Positions 49,812 to 62,220 are shown, counted from the stretch's first letter. The stretch is 64,000 nucleotides of DNA from Diploscapter coronatus (GCA_964036155.1 OZ038423.1:33929249-33993248), one strand, 5' to 3'. Notes: generated by a model from the letters alone, not told the origin. Numbers and translations are program-made.

Positions 49812-51248
49812 TTACTCTTAAAAAATCGCTCATCAATCATGCTCGTTGGAAAATTTCCACTTACTGAAGAAAGGAATATCTTAGTTGAAAAACTACAATC
49901 AACGTATTTCTTCTGAACAAAGACTGCAGGTGGACAAAAAGTTGTAAAGTCTGAAAAAATCTCTAATTTTCGAGGTAATGGAATCTGGCAAGGCGGATGA
50001 ATATTTCTTCGAGCCTATGCGCACAATGGCTGAGAAATGACTGAAATATGAGCAAATGCGAGAACTCCTGTGCTATGCACTCAAAACAAAGAGATCCGCA
50101 AAGACAGAAAATATGGAAAATGTGAGATCGAAAGAAAAAGATAGAAGGAGGAAGCGAAGTGAAGAAGAAACGAAAGAAATGGCAGGAAAAAGTTTCGAAA
50201 TTCTCCAGATGGTCAAGAAAATGAAGAAAATCGAGAGAGAGAGAACCAGGCAAAGAATGTGAGAATAAGACTGCTGAATGTTTAGATTTTGGCAGAGATC
50301 ACGGGTTTACGATCGAGACTTCAAACGCATGAATTGGAACAAATGAAGAGAATTTTTTGGTCATGGAAAGTGTCTAAACTAAGGTTTATTTAAACTAAAT
50401 CACATGGAAATGAGTTTCGCACTTTGACAAGAAATCGATTTCGGTAGGAGGAATTTTCAGTGGTAAGGAATTTGCTCATTCGATGAAATATCGAATCGAA
50501 TGACGGCTCTGATAGCGAGAATGCTATCTGTTGTTTGGCCTCGAGAAAAATCGCAGAGAAGTGACAATGTAGAAAAACAACGCCAACGATGAAAATATGA
50601 AAAACGTGGGTGTGATAGGATCAGATTTATTCTATTTGAGATTTTATTTGTGGTGAAAGATCAGGTTACATTTTAGCTTAGTCATCAGACGCAATACAAC
50701 TAGAATTAGAAAGATTGTTTTTACGCAGAATATTCTATTTGTAAATACTATTCCGTCATAATTGGATTCATCACAATTGTGTAACATGAAAATTCATGCC
50801 ATGGCTAGTGTTTCTAGGGTTGGGCATCTACTTTATCACTTTGACAAATGCCGAAATGTTCTTCACGTCGAGACATGTATTGTGAAAAATACAAAATGTT
50901 TTCTTCTGTGAAATGCTTGACATTTCTTGAGTTTTGTCTCTTACAGTCAAATGATTCGATTACGTCATTAATTAGGCCAATAAATTAATGAAATTTTAAC
51001 TTTATGACGTATTTCATTGGGCAATAAATTTTTCAGCCGCTTCCTAAACAGCCAACTGATAGGGGGAGCAGGATGAAGCTTGAAAATGATAAACGATAAG
51101 ATGCAAAGCAACAGAAGAGAAAGAGGCAAAACTTGACGCGCAATAAAACTTCCACTGGAAATTGATAAGAATTGAGAGAGACAGGAGAGCCGTGAAGGGA
51201 GTCATTCAGTAGCAGCTAACAGCTACTGCGGACCCGACTCGAAGAAAC
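49812..51248. promoter_or_regulatory. Shared upstream region of the lectin and CUB genes
   Basis: 1.4 kb between two divergent genes for secreted proteins. The purine-rich stretch 50080-50260 yields a Lys/Glu/Arg-rich open frame on the + strand (and a Phe/Ser-rich one on the -), which I take as compositional. No specific binding site was recognised. Confidence 0.35.
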
Positions 51249-53678
51249 ATGCTTCTACATAAATCATTATTTATTGCTATTCTCGTAGGGTAAAAATTGA
51301 ATTTTTGTGAGACTAGAATCATTTTGTAAATTCAGATTTGTCGCAATTAGCAATGGAGAGGAAAGCAGTTCAACAGCTGGTAATAATTGAATACAGTAAC
51401 TATGAAAATATGCATTTGCAGAAATGCAATCTTCTTCACCAGCGTTTCAATCAACTGAAGGGGGATCTACAGGTAAAGGAATAACCGGATCTTCATTTAA
51501 TGAATCTGGGTCTTCGACTAAATAATCTAAATTCTATCATTACTATAATAAATATTTAGCAACTGCTGGAACGGTAGCTAGCACAGAGGCTAACTCGGTA
51601 TCAACTGGAACTCCTGGATGTAAGAATTATTGTGTGACTAATCAACTCAAATACTGCTATTCAAGCGACTACATCTGGTGCCGAACAATCATCGCAGGCA
51701 TCGTCCACTCCTGGTGGCACAGTCGGAAGCACAACATTCGGATCTTCAACAATGCCAGCATCGCCGGAGAGCACAACTCTATTCACTGGTTCGTCAATCG
51801 ACATAATTTGATAGGCACTGGAATACATTGATGAGGGAGTCTTGATGACAGTAAAGTGCACGAACAATTTTGACAGCGTTGTATAACTCAAACATCAATT
51901 TGCGTAGTGATGGAACAATTTTCATTATTTGAATCCCAACATTAGAAAGTATAACGATATCTATCAAGCTCTGAAAATAGCGAATATAATGCCCTTAAAG
52001 TCAGCAGGTTAAACTCATTATAAAGGCAGATTATGCCAATTTTAAGAACTTTAGGCAGTTCCACATTAGAAGCTTCTACAACGAGCGGAACTTCACAATC
52101 TAATGGACCAACTGCTGCACGTGCGATATTTTATATGAGCTTCATAAAATAGCATAATTTTAGCTGGAACAGAGCCGACAGTCTCTCAAGGACCAGGTCA
52201 ATCGACTGCTGCATCCACAACGCCTACAACTCCTAAAGTCAATGTCAATTATATCGGTGAAAGAAACGGATGAAAACACTGAATTTACTAACGATTTCAG
52301 CGTTCACGTTCTCATGCAATCCTAATGTCACGCATCGTGATCAATCGGTCTGCGTCTACACCTATGATCTGCCAAAGAACCAAAATCAAAAAGGACTTCT
52401 AGCGACAGAACAGTCTATCGTGGCGGAAGATAGTATCCAACTTAGCGGCTTAGAAAAGGTAACTTTGTAAAACATTTCTAATAATATAATATAGTTTAGA
52501 ACGTGGAGACGTATAAAGGTGCCGTTGATAGTGCAAATCAAGAGGCATCTGACAAAATAAAGGTCCTTCAGGATAGATTAAATAAACTCCAGGCGTTAGT
52601 TTGATACTTTGCACAATAGTGTTAGATGGATAATTCTAGAAAAGTTAACACATTCCAAAAACAAGTGAATGATATTCAAAATATGTTGACGAATATGACT
52701 TCAAATCTGGTCTACGCAAATCAATACCTGAATTCATTGAATACCAATAGAAACTGTTATTATACGAAATGCATGGCAGGTTTGAATATTTCAGAATTAA
52801 TATTTATACCCAACATTGGATTAATTTCAGCTCCAACTCCAGTGCCGAGAACAAGCCCGACGCCAGTTCCAACCACACCAAGTTTGGTGTGCAATAACAA
52901 GAAATGCTTCAAATATAATCCAAATGACGACGACACTTGTGTGCCGTTAAGTAATCAATCTATCTTCAATATGAGTTAATTCAATTATCATAGACGGACA
53001 AGCATTCTGTACCTCTTGCGTTGGCAATCTTGACGGGGCACAGTTATGCTCACAAAGTAAAACATACGAAATATAAAAATATATCTAATTGCAAAAATAA
53101 TACAGGCTCTTGTGTCGGTGGAAATGGATTCCAGATGAACTCGTCAGTCTATCCCTTCCCAGTTTGGTCACCTGGATACTCAGCTAGTACTGTAAATGGA
53201 TATGGAGCAAATTTGAAGTGTGTCTGGAATTTAAAAAGCAAATCTGGAAATCCATTCCAAGTAAGCTAAATGCACGACGAAACAAGAAACATAATTTAGT
53301 TCAACGATGACCAATTCGATGTCTCTATGCTAGATGGTAGCTCTACTTTGCAAATTATTTATGGTGATCAACAAGGCTCCATTCAGTAAGTTTTTTTTCC
53401 AATAAAATTATTACTATTAATTCAACATATTCTATACTAATCTGTATTTGTATTGATTAATTGTGAAATTTATTATCGCAAGAAGCGACTATTTTAGGGT
53501 TACTAGCTCAACGAAAGCTCGAGCGCTTAGAACAATATTTGAAGGAAACTACCCTAATTTCATTATCACGTTTAATTCGGGTTCCAACCCCCCTCCAAAA
53601 TCATTCTTCAAATGGGAGCTTCGAGAATTTGATCCATCTGCTACTACTACAGTTTCGCCAGGAGAAGGAGTTTGGTGA
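51249..53678 (+). CDS. Secreted mucin-like protein with coiled coil and CUB domain (495 aa)
   Basis: Fifteen exons keep phase: 51249-51289, 51336-51379, 51422-51472, 51560-51619, 51666-51788, 52055-52120, 52164-52256, 52301-52458, 52500-52592, 52626-52779, 52831-52950, 52994-53056, 53106-53260, 53300-53385, 53498-53678. It has a signal peptide (MLLHKSLFIAILVGFVAIS) and then a Ser/Thr/Gly-rich mucin-like stretch (about 20-155) likely to be O-glycosylated. A coiled coil follows (about 213-275: KIKVLQDRLNKLQ, TFQKQVNDIQNML), then a Pro/Thr stalk (PVPRTSPTPVPTTP), a Cys-rich segment and a CUB domain at about 357-475 (LKCVWNLKS, FNDDQFDVSMLDGSS, FIITFNSGSN). CUB proteins of nematode gut are commonly induced by pathogens. 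The intron after exon 9 is only about 33 bp with a GC start, or slightly shorter with a weak GT. Confidence 0.75.
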
Positions 53679-54344
53679 AATTCATGTCTAATGTTATCTT
53701 GAATAAATTGAAGATTGCTTTGCATTATAACTACACGATAACAATAGCATAATAAGCTGCAGATAGACTCTAAATCAAGAAATAGAAACACAGCTTTGAA
53801 GCCTAAATTAAATCAACCTTTTTTATATTATATATACAAGAATTCATCACGAAAACAGTATTTTCTGTTAATGTATGCTTTTTATAGGAAAATTTTTCCT
53901 GAAGAAAACCTGCCATGGTAATTCTATTATCATGAATTCTTATTTCCAAGAATTTATCTTCATTTGTTTTAATTGTTCAGCTCGATCACCTGAACATATT
54001 AAACACTTAATTTCCTTTGTAACGCCTAGACAAACTGACTAAACCGTCCTTTATAAACCCCGATACTGTTGGTAATATTGGGGTGGCCTGGCCAATCACC
54101 GTTTAATTCCATTCAATAAATGTTTGTGCAATAATTAGATCTACAACAATCCAACTCCAACTTAATAGTTAGATAAGAAGGATACTTATTTGCATCTTTC
54201 TTTCTTTTTTAAACAAAATCTATCCCCAAAAATTATATGGTCTTCTATCTAGAAATTCCTAATTTTTTTGCATATTTTCATCTGCTCATGCATTCTCAGT
54301 GTTAATCTTTTCGCCTTTCTGCTCAAATCGTCTTGTCTGTGCTC

Positions 54345-54400
54345 TGCCTATCTACCTATCTATGCATCTACATATCTGCGTATCTACTTGTCTGCATAAC
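54345..54400. repeat. Degenerate tetranucleotide repeat (CTAT/CTAC/CTGC)
   Basis: Repeating units such as CTATCTACCTATCTATGCAT and ATCTACATATCTGCG, with many substitutions. A decayed microsatellite. Confidence 0.6.
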
Positions 54401-54874
54401 TCCCTCTCCCCTTTCCTCCCTTCTACGCAATCACATCCCCCTTTCCCCTTCCTCGCTTCCCTAAATACTCGCTAGGTTTTCATTTTTGCATTTCTACTGC
54501 TAATTTATGCACTCATTTGCACCTAAAAGCTCTTCCCTATTTTCCCCTTTCTTCGACATAAGTTGTCGCCCTTTTCTAGTTATGTTCACAAAAGTTGCAC
54601 ACTCTGTGTTGGGTAATTCGCTAAAATCGCTTATTTAATTAGCATTATTAGTGAAGAGGTAATAAGATTTGGATGAAAATGGAAAATCGCTGAAAACGCA
54701 CAATTTATGCATATGACTTTTTCGGCTAGAGCTAAAGTAGGTAATTAGACAAAAAGCCAAAGAAGTGAAGTGCTGGAAGCAGCACTAATCTGTTCTTTAC
54801 TTTCTTCTGTTCAGTTGGATGATTGTTCTTGTATATCTTTCCTCATAGTTTGTCTTATTTCTATCGTGATCAGA

Positions 54875-54980
54875 GGTGTACGGAATGACATTTTGAGATT
54901 TTTGGAATACGGGATGCGGAGCGGAATTTTCGTCTTACGGTTTTTGAATGAGAAATACGGAACAGAATATTCCGTACACC
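54875..54980. repeat. Inverted repeat, short MITE-like element (about 106 bp)
   Basis: GGTGTACGGAAT at the left is matched exactly by ATTCCGTACACC at the right. Weaker matching extends about 10 bp further outward on both sides. The interior holds further near-copies of TACGG and GGAATACGG. No coding potential; target duplication not clear. Confidence 0.6.
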
Positions 54981-55991
54981 CTTGGTCGCGATTTTATATC
55001 TTGGTTTAGATGAATTGTGGCATGATTTTCGTCATAATCTAAATAAAATATCCATCTCCAAAACGCTGAGAATTTAATAAAGACATGCTAAAGTTCATGC
55101 AATTGTAATTCCTTCAATTCTTTGACTTTTGCCATTCTTCTTTCGATTCAGCGCCAATTATTTGGAGGCATTCTTGTTAATTAGTTTGGAGAGAAAGTAC
55201 GGATAAATTACCATAAATTATTGCGTCATCAGCAAGTGAGTCTTCGAGTTCTTTGACTATTTCAGAGCATTTTCGGACTAATCCTTTTTGCGCGTAACTA
55301 TAAATGTCATGACTTTTCTCGAAATCTTGTTTGATTTTCTATTTTTACTTAAAAACAAATTCGAGATTTAGATTTGTGACGTAATTATTGCGGTGCAAAA
55401 CGGCTGTGCGAGAATAATTATTGCAAGGAGTAGGTGCCAATTAGGCCGGATACTCTCGTTTTTACGAATCTCGCCTCAAAAACTTGCCCCCTTTATATCT
55501 TCTTTCGGATGATAATTGCAATGTGCAATGTATGCACGCGCAGAACTGCGAAAGGTCTGTGCAAGTGAGAAGAGGAGTTCGAGAAAATCGCACATTCTCA
55601 CATTACTTCCTACGATCAGACGCGTTTTCGTCCCCTTCCCAAAAGAGACATTCTCATCGATTTATGCCTAATTAATCCGTCATACTTCAGATAAAATAAA
55701 TGAAGATCGAGCTTTTCCACGCGTATTTTATCGATATCTTGAGATTTTATAATGTTTCCATAGTTTCCAAAAAACATTTTCCTATTTATCATATTGATTC
55801 TTGCAAAAATAAGAGGATAAAGGAAGGTTTTGGATTCACTTCTTTCATTTTTTTTTATTCGTAATGTTTGTGTTTTATGCTATTTTTCACAAATCATATT
55901 TTTCAGGTAGGAAATTTTCAAAATTCGACAGAATATCATAATACTAGCCGTCCTCCCCGTGCATTAGCACAATTTTCACAAATACAAGGCC

Positions 55992-57311
55992 ATGTCGAAA
56001 GAACAATCGTTGAATGTGGAGAAACCATTTGACTTGTGCGGTCTTTCACTACCCACTTCGAATATTCTTCTAGCTACTGTACAGTTCTTATTTTGTAGCA
56101 CATTAGGGTAAGTTTTTTCCCCAGATTTTTGTGTGATTTGAACAAATCGAAAAGAATGATCTCTCGATAACGTGATTTTTATCTTCAACCTAAACTAACC
56201 GCCTTCTTTTCAGCATTTTCTGGCAGCCTGTAAATGACATAATGACGCAAGGCTTTTTAGTCTCTGACGAAACGTAAAAATGACAAAACGCAATAGAAAT
56301 TGACAGAATTTGTGCAGGAAAAAAGAGGCATTTCATCGAGTATAAAAAAAAGAAAAACGTTTCGCCATTTCACGCTACACCGTTCCGTCATTATCCCATT
56401 TGCAAACCATCGTATTTCCTTTATGTTTTTTTACGCTGACAAAAATTCATCGCTTTGCCGAATTGTCATTACTTTATTTTAGCGTACTGTACCCACTCCT
56501 ACTCGAGCGATCAGCCATCGTGTCAATCATATTCGCTATTCATTTCCTCGGCGCCACATTCGCATTTCTATTCCTACTTTTCTGTATACTTCGACGGAAA
56601 TTCGGCAGCATGTATGAAGTCCTACTTCATGCTCATCTTTTAAGCATAGTAAGTTAGCTTTTAATTTATAATTTTCTATTTTTTGAATTTAGCTTCTGAT
56701 AGGTCTAACATCATTGTTCGCAACAATGTATTTACCGCTAACCTTTCTGCAATCTCATCGATCTGTGATAGAAGGTAATTTGGAATTTAGGATAATTTAC
56801 AAGTAGGGGTCGCAAATGATTTCACACAAGTGATATTTTCGAGATTTTCCTTATTAGACAGCTTAATTGTGATGTATTAAGATACTTGTAAAGAAAAAAA
56901 AAAAGTATTTTAATCGAAGGCAGATGCCACCAAAGTCAAACAGGGAAATGAACACGATTTCATGATACAAAATTACTGCGAACGCGCACTTCCTGACAAG
57001 ATTTTCCGATGAACACCCATTTCTATGGGTGGTTTATCGATTCTGATAGTGATTTTTCGTGAATAGCAATTTTGAAGAGAGCTTGTCTTCTATTTTTTAG
57101 TTTTTATGACCACTTTTTATATCATGTTGCATTTTGCAGAGTGAAGGAGATTGCAGTCCCTATTTATAAGGTTCATATTATTTTCGATGATTTTTTAGGA
57201 ATGCATTATTTGGGTCTGTTTATTAGTGCGCTATCCATGCTCGGTCTGCAGTTCATTCAAAGGAAACTAGTCGAACAAATGTTGCCTCTCATGGACCACA
57301 CGTTCAAGTGA
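55992..57311 (+). CDS. Four-helix membrane protein (172 aa, unrecognised)
   Basis: Four exons keep phase: 55992-56107, 56483-56648, 56693-56774, 57157-57311. The product has a polar N-terminus (MSKEQSLNVEKPFDLCG) and four hydrophobic segments: about residues 24-46 (ILLATVQFLFCSTLG and on), 50-76 (AIVSIIFAIHFLGATFAFLF), 90-115 (LLIGLTSLFATMYLPLTFLQ) and 134-150 (YLGLFISALSMLGLQF). A short basic loop, LRRKFGSM, lies between helices 2 and 3. The tail ends DHTFK. It resembles the many small nematode tetraspan proteins of unknown role. For the last exon, the acceptor at 57157 was chosen over the one 16 bases upstream because only it preserves the phase. Confidence 0.65.
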
Positions 57312-58207
57312 TCAGGCAAAATGATAGCTGTACGTTTTTCTCCCTATTTCACTTCTTATTATTGATGAGAATACTCAGTAGATTCGTGGATGATTGAGCG
57401 TTTTCTTAATTATTCATGATTTATTTCACTTCAATTATTTTAGCAATACAAAATCATTATTTTCTAAAATTTGAAGAATAAACTAGATAAAAAGATAGCA
57501 TGGAGGTTTAGAAATAGCATAAAATTTAGATAACATTCGAGTAAAGATCTCGATAAGTTTCTGAACCTCCACTTTATTTCGTAAACTGAATTCATAGGAT
57601 TGTGTGACAAAAGCATAGTGCAATTAAAATTGAATTGTTCAGTTGAATTATTGTGTGCACCGAGGCCAGCAGCATTCATTTTTGATGAAATTACGAGTAT
57701 TCAATGTTGCCAATAATTATCCGTCTCTTTCCAAATTTAAAATTATTCTTTTCATTCGTCTAATTTATTTTTACTTTCCATTCATTCATATTTTCTAACT
57801 AAACTTAAAAAAATTATGCGAGGTCATAAAATAAATAATTTTAGATGAAAATGACCAACCGTAACAAGATAGTAAAGTTTTGATGATAGAATTAATGCAT
57901 GTTCATGATAATAAGACCGGATTAAATATGATTTGAACCTTCAGCTCTGGTAAGTTACAGTAGAAAGTTTAAATTAAATTTAAATGCCAAACTTTTCAAA
58001 GTTGATAATTTTAATCAATGATAAGCATAATTACGTGTATGACACTCGAACCGCATTGCGTAAGAAAGATGAAAACTCGGCTATACGAAATACTAGCGTA
58101 AAGCTATTCTTGACAGGGAAATTCATTTCCTTTTCGCTGCTATACAATAAATTAGTAGAGAAAATTAGAAATAATACTAAAATGCCTTAAGATGGTGAAA
58201 GAGAAAA
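57312..58207. other. Convergent intergenic region
   Basis: 0.9 kb of AT-rich DNA between the 3' ends of the four-helix gene (+) and METTL16 (-). No gene or repeat recognised. Confidence 0.4.
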
Positions 58208-61200
58208 TTACCATCTCCAAATGTTACCGTAATACCTGTCGTGAGGCGGACGAAATTTCTTGTCACTCTTAGGACGACCATTCAATGAAGTACCGTTTCT
58301 GAAACAACTAGTCATCTTTATGGAAGATGAAGATCGAATTATTTGTTGCACGAATGAAAATAATTGATGGTATTCATCTACCCAATTCATCCGAGGAAAA
58401 GTTCGAGGGAATGGTTTTGTTTGGACTTCTGATTATTTTAATCTTGTAAAGAATGCATATTTTATGACACTAAAAAGACTCACGTTTCATAGTTCTTGGG
58501 CAGCCTCGTGCGGATGTACTGAACCAGTTGATGAAAGCACTTCGGCGGACCAGAGACCAGCTCGAAATCTACCGTATTTGTAGCTGAAGGAAAACGAACA
58601 GCTACTCGAAGCAAGAACATTTTGTCTTTCGGGACGGGAAAGTAGGCCTAAAATATTCATATCTATTATTTAAAGCAGTGAATACAACAATTTAAATTAT
58701 TTACAATTGATTCTTTGTCAAAAACATGATGATTATCACTATTCCTAGGAATCTTGGATGTAAACAGTTTGAATGTGGAAAGGGATTATAAATTTCAAAA
58801 ACCATAGAAATAGAATGCTAGTGAAAATTCTCCAAGTTCAAATAATTAACCTGAATAGCGACGGCCCTGCTCCTTCCATCCTCACTCGATTCAGCCTCGA
58901 CGATATTGACATTGCCCGCGTCTGTGTACGAATCGAGTCCATCGCCCTCGCCCAAATCTGTTGAACAAGAAGTATCGACTGTATCCATTCTTAAACAAAT
59001 TACATTCTCAAAAATCGTAGATTAGAAGAATCGGAAATTACCTAGCTCTTTTGTGTGGAGGTTCATCAAACAGCTTTCTCAAACTATCCTTCCTCTGCTT
59101 CTCACTTCTCCATGTGATTTGCCTTGCATCGAATAGTAACTGAACAGTCAAATAAAAGAAGAATGTCAAAATCAAAAGCTTATCTTTATGAACGGAACGT
59201 TAACTCAAATATTTCTATGATTATCATCAATAATATTAAAAAAAAAATCTCTTACTGTATCATGCTGCTCGCTCTTCTTCATGCTCAACCGAGCCAGTTG
59301 GTCGATGACCCAGGCTCTCGGATCCATCATTCCTGCCGTTGAAAGAGAATGGGTAGTTGGGTTTGCCTAAGCATTTTCATCAAAGACATATATTCTCGAA
59401 AATAAGGTAACCTGGAAATTACAAGAAAACGAGAAGATGAAATGACATTTACAATCGATTTCCCTTAACCATCTGGCAACTTGAAGATCGCGAGACACGA
59501 GACATGAAGGAATAGTATTAGAAAAAATGTCTGACAGTATCATCCCGACCCTATTGCACTTATGCCTCGTGTCTCGCTATTTCGCAGTTCCCAAATAAGC
59601 TCCGTCTCTATAATGTTTCGTATTTCTTGCTGCCATTTTACTTTGCATTTTCCAAATTGTCAAGAAAGGGGTAAAATTAATACGATTAAAAATATATTTC
59701 TACCTCGATATCAACGATGACGTCATGTCTGAACGTCCAAGCGAGCACCCATCTCTGTGTCTTCCCTTGATTCAAAGTGGACACTGCAAATCGCACCCCC
59801 ATCAGTCTCTCCAGTCGTTTCTTCAGAGGCACGACGCTCTGCTTCTTTCCCAACATCGACGTGTAAATTCTGAAATAGCGAACAAACCCATAAAAATGAA
59901 GGAAAAGTTCGAGCTTACAGTATTTTATCCTGCAAAATGATGCTGTCGTCGATTATCCTGTTTACAAACGCCAATTCGCCACCCTAAAATTTGAGGTTTG
60001 TTTAAGACTAATGCTATTCTCGAAACATTCTCCAGAAAGATTGTTAGCAATGCAAATGCTCATGAGTCATGACACTTCACTTTTCTCTTTTGCATTGCTC
60101 TAATAAAATTCTGCTTCACGTTTAGAGGAAAAAGTTAACCTCGACTTGCAATTCGTTCGACCTGGCAATTGTGGCAGATTTAGGAGCGGGTCTCTTCTCA
60201 TCGTAATCCATCAGTTTGTTGCAGAACACGCCTGACTCTTGCTCTTTGAATCGCTAAAAATCAAATTTGACTGAAAATTTATTGGAGAATAAAAACCTTT
60301 GAAGTCTCGTGACTCTCGAAGAATGGCGGATTGCACATGCAGAACGTGAATTTGATGTCTTCATGATGTTTGACGACGTCCTTAAATTTCAAACTATTTT
60401 CAACGAAATAAAAATTGAATTTCTTGGACATTTTTGAAGACATGATTTTTGTCAACAATATTCATTAAAAATATATAAAACAAGGAAAGGATGTGTGGCG
60501 ATTCTCCTTCCTTATTCTAATTCAGGTTTACAAAAGTGGGACGAATCGCAACAACAGAAAAAGGGAAATGGTTGAGCAAATTAAAATTCCTACCAGGAGA
60601 ATAGCCTTCTGACTCGCATCGACGTGGGCGATTCTGATCTTGTTGGCGAGTTGATTCTTGAGCACATTTGCAGTGGCAACCTGCACTGCAAACTGGTCTG
60701 CGTCAGTCGCCAGCATGTTCCAGTCACACAATCGACTGCCCAGCAAAGCATAGATACATGAGGCACCCGTACCTGTAAGGACGCGTTCATACTCCGTTCA
60801 CGTTCACGTAAGCAGAAAAAATAGCACATGAGGACGAGATATGCTCTTTTCCTCTCTCACTTTCGCATGCTATTTCTTTCTGCTCACGTGAACGTGAGCG
60901 GAGTATGAACGTCCCCTAATACAGTAAACGAATAGATTATCATTGATGGAATCTTTTCGAATAAACATCTTTTTAGGATAGTTGACAATTCAGCAATCTG
61001 GAAAAAGACAATAAGACGGTAAGACATACGAAATAGTGCAGAGTAAGATAGGGGAAAGATCTTGCATTTTTCTTTCCCAATACTATTTCGTCGTCTTTTT
61101 CTTTTTTCCAAGTTGCCGATATATAATCCGAGATTTTTTATTATTAGAAAGTGAAAAAAACGGAGAAGATATGTGGGAAACAAAACTCGCTCACCAATAT

Positions 61201-61800
61201 CGATACCGTAAATAGGACCCTTGTCATTGGATTCGAGATCATTCTTTTTGATTAAATCGTCGATGTGCAGGACGTAGTTGATTTTCTGAGGAATGCGAGG
61301 CACTAGAGAGCCTTTCGGCAGGTCGACCTGAAAGTCGAAGATATCAATTTGGCATAAATTCAGAAAATCACACGAACTTTCGCAGAATAGTTTGAATCTT
61401 GGATAAGAATCAAATTTTAAAAGCCACTTTAATAAATCTGACTGATAGCTTGAAGGAGAAAATCTTAAAATATCAGAATGATGACTCACATTCAGATTGA
61501 AATCCCGTTTGAGAAGAACACGCGAAAGACATCGGACAGCGTCGTCGTCTTGGAAGTTAATTGTCACCTGAAAAGGCATCGGAACTTCCAAAGAGTGTTA
61601 GAACTCTAACTTTATTATTTCGTTAGAAAATCGCAGATCTGCTTCATAAAAATAATTTATAATTGAAAAATACTGACTTTTCCATTCGGCCCGAGAGTGC
61701 AGAACTTCCTGAACTCCTCGAACTCGATGGCGAGCTGCTTGAAGTCGGGCGGATTGCTCTTGTAGGGATTCCTCTCGTGCATCTGCTTGTTCAGGGACAT
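58208..61800 (-). CDS. mett-10: RNA N6-adenosine methyltransferase METTL16/METT-10 (514 aa)
   Basis: Thirteen exons keep phase: 61800-61678, 61567-61490, 61327-61195, 60772-60594, 60380-60297, 60253-60140, 59983-59919, 59869-59704, 59366-59256, 59139-59042, 58989-58851, 58647-58484, 58298-58208. The enzyme methylates U6 snRNA and structured RNA hairpins from S-adenosylmethionine; C. elegans METT-10 also marks a 3' splice site of SAM-synthetase transcripts to control splicing. Family marks visible are HERNPYKSNPPDFKQLA at the N-terminus, VPRIPQKINYVLHIDDL, the SAM loop YGIDIGTGAS (residues 107-116), DVKHHEDIKFTFCMCN-type context and the catalytic NPPF at residues 188-191. A basic linker (RSEKQRKDSLRKLF) and a C-terminal VCR-like domain (FLLRVAVRFPSATNTVDFEL) follow. 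All catalytic parts are intact. The gene is head to head with BBS4. Confidence 0.93.
60778..60916. mobile_element. TA-flanked inverted-repeat element beside a METTL16 3' splice site
   Basis: The arms of about 40 bp are near-identical: AGGACGCGTTCATACTCCGT, then TCACGTTCACGTAAGCAGAAA at the left, and the complement of GGGGACGTTCATACTCCGCT, then CACGTTCACGTGAGCAGAAA at the right. TA flanks both ends (60776-60777 and 60917-60918). No coding potential. Its left end lies three bases from the AG (60773-60774) used to splice the METTL16 exon starting at 60772. Confidence 0.8.
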
Positions 61801-62220
61801 TATAACTGCAAAATTGAACAAATTAGTAAAAATCGACCTTCCAGAAAACGAAATTTCTCAATTGCTAAAATATTCACAAAAAAGGAGTAAATGTTATAGA
61901 AAAATTAAAAGGGAAATTTTTTTAAAACTAATCCAACCTGTTTGCTGATTCGATGCACTTCATCTGTTGTCGACACAACTCATCAAATCCTTGAAATTTC
62001 GAAAAATTATGAAAAATACAACAAAATAAATAAAGTCCACGGAGGAGTGCGAAAACGAAAAATGCAGTTCTGCCCTGTAAAAGTCGAGCAAGACATTCGC
62101 TTTCTGCCTCTGCCTCCATCGAATTGATGGTTTGCGTTGCTGAGGCAACAGAAGAATAAATGGGGACAGAACTCTGCCGATCTTGGTAAAAATAGAAGAC
62201 ATTCTGAATAAATCTAAGGA
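61801..62220. promoter_or_regulatory. Bidirectional promoter region of METTL16 and BBS4
   Basis: 420 bp between the two start codons. It should hold both promoters and carries one recognisable site, the X-box at 62136-62149. Short - strand open frames here have no family signal. Confidence 0.5.
62136..62149. promoter_or_regulatory. X-box (RFX/DAF-19 site) of BBS4
   Basis: GTTGCTGAGGCAAC is a 14 bp imperfect palindrome: GTTGC(T), two spacer bases, then (G)GCAAC. This matches the X-box half-site pattern bound by RFX factors (DAF-19 in C. elegans) upstream of ciliary genes. The last base lies 72 bp before the BBS4 ATG, within the usual 50-200 bp range in nematodes. Confidence 0.8.

Larger units (their letters stand above)
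53679..55991. other. Intergenic region with simple-repeat and inverted-repeat stretches
   Basis: 2.3 kb between two + strand genes. It includes a degenerate CTAT/CTAC tetranucleotide run at about 54345-54400, a C/T-rich stretch after it and the inverted repeat at 54875-54980. No spliced gene was recognised. Confidence 0.4.

Noticed and set aside
50056..50262. Lys/Glu/Arg-rich frame beginning MRELLCYALKTKRS
   Set aside because: Purine-rich composition explains it; there is no splice context, and the opposite strand is equally open.
57072..57156. Upstream extension of the last exon of the four-helix gene (KRACLLFFSFYDHF)
   Set aside because: Entering at the earlier acceptor breaks the phase with exon 3; the 57157 acceptor keeps it.
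59256..59345. A separate gene starting MMDPRAWVIDQLARL downstream of METTL16
   Set aside because: An acceptor at 59366 makes this an in-phase METTL16 exon, and the following exons lead into the METTL16 C-terminal domain.
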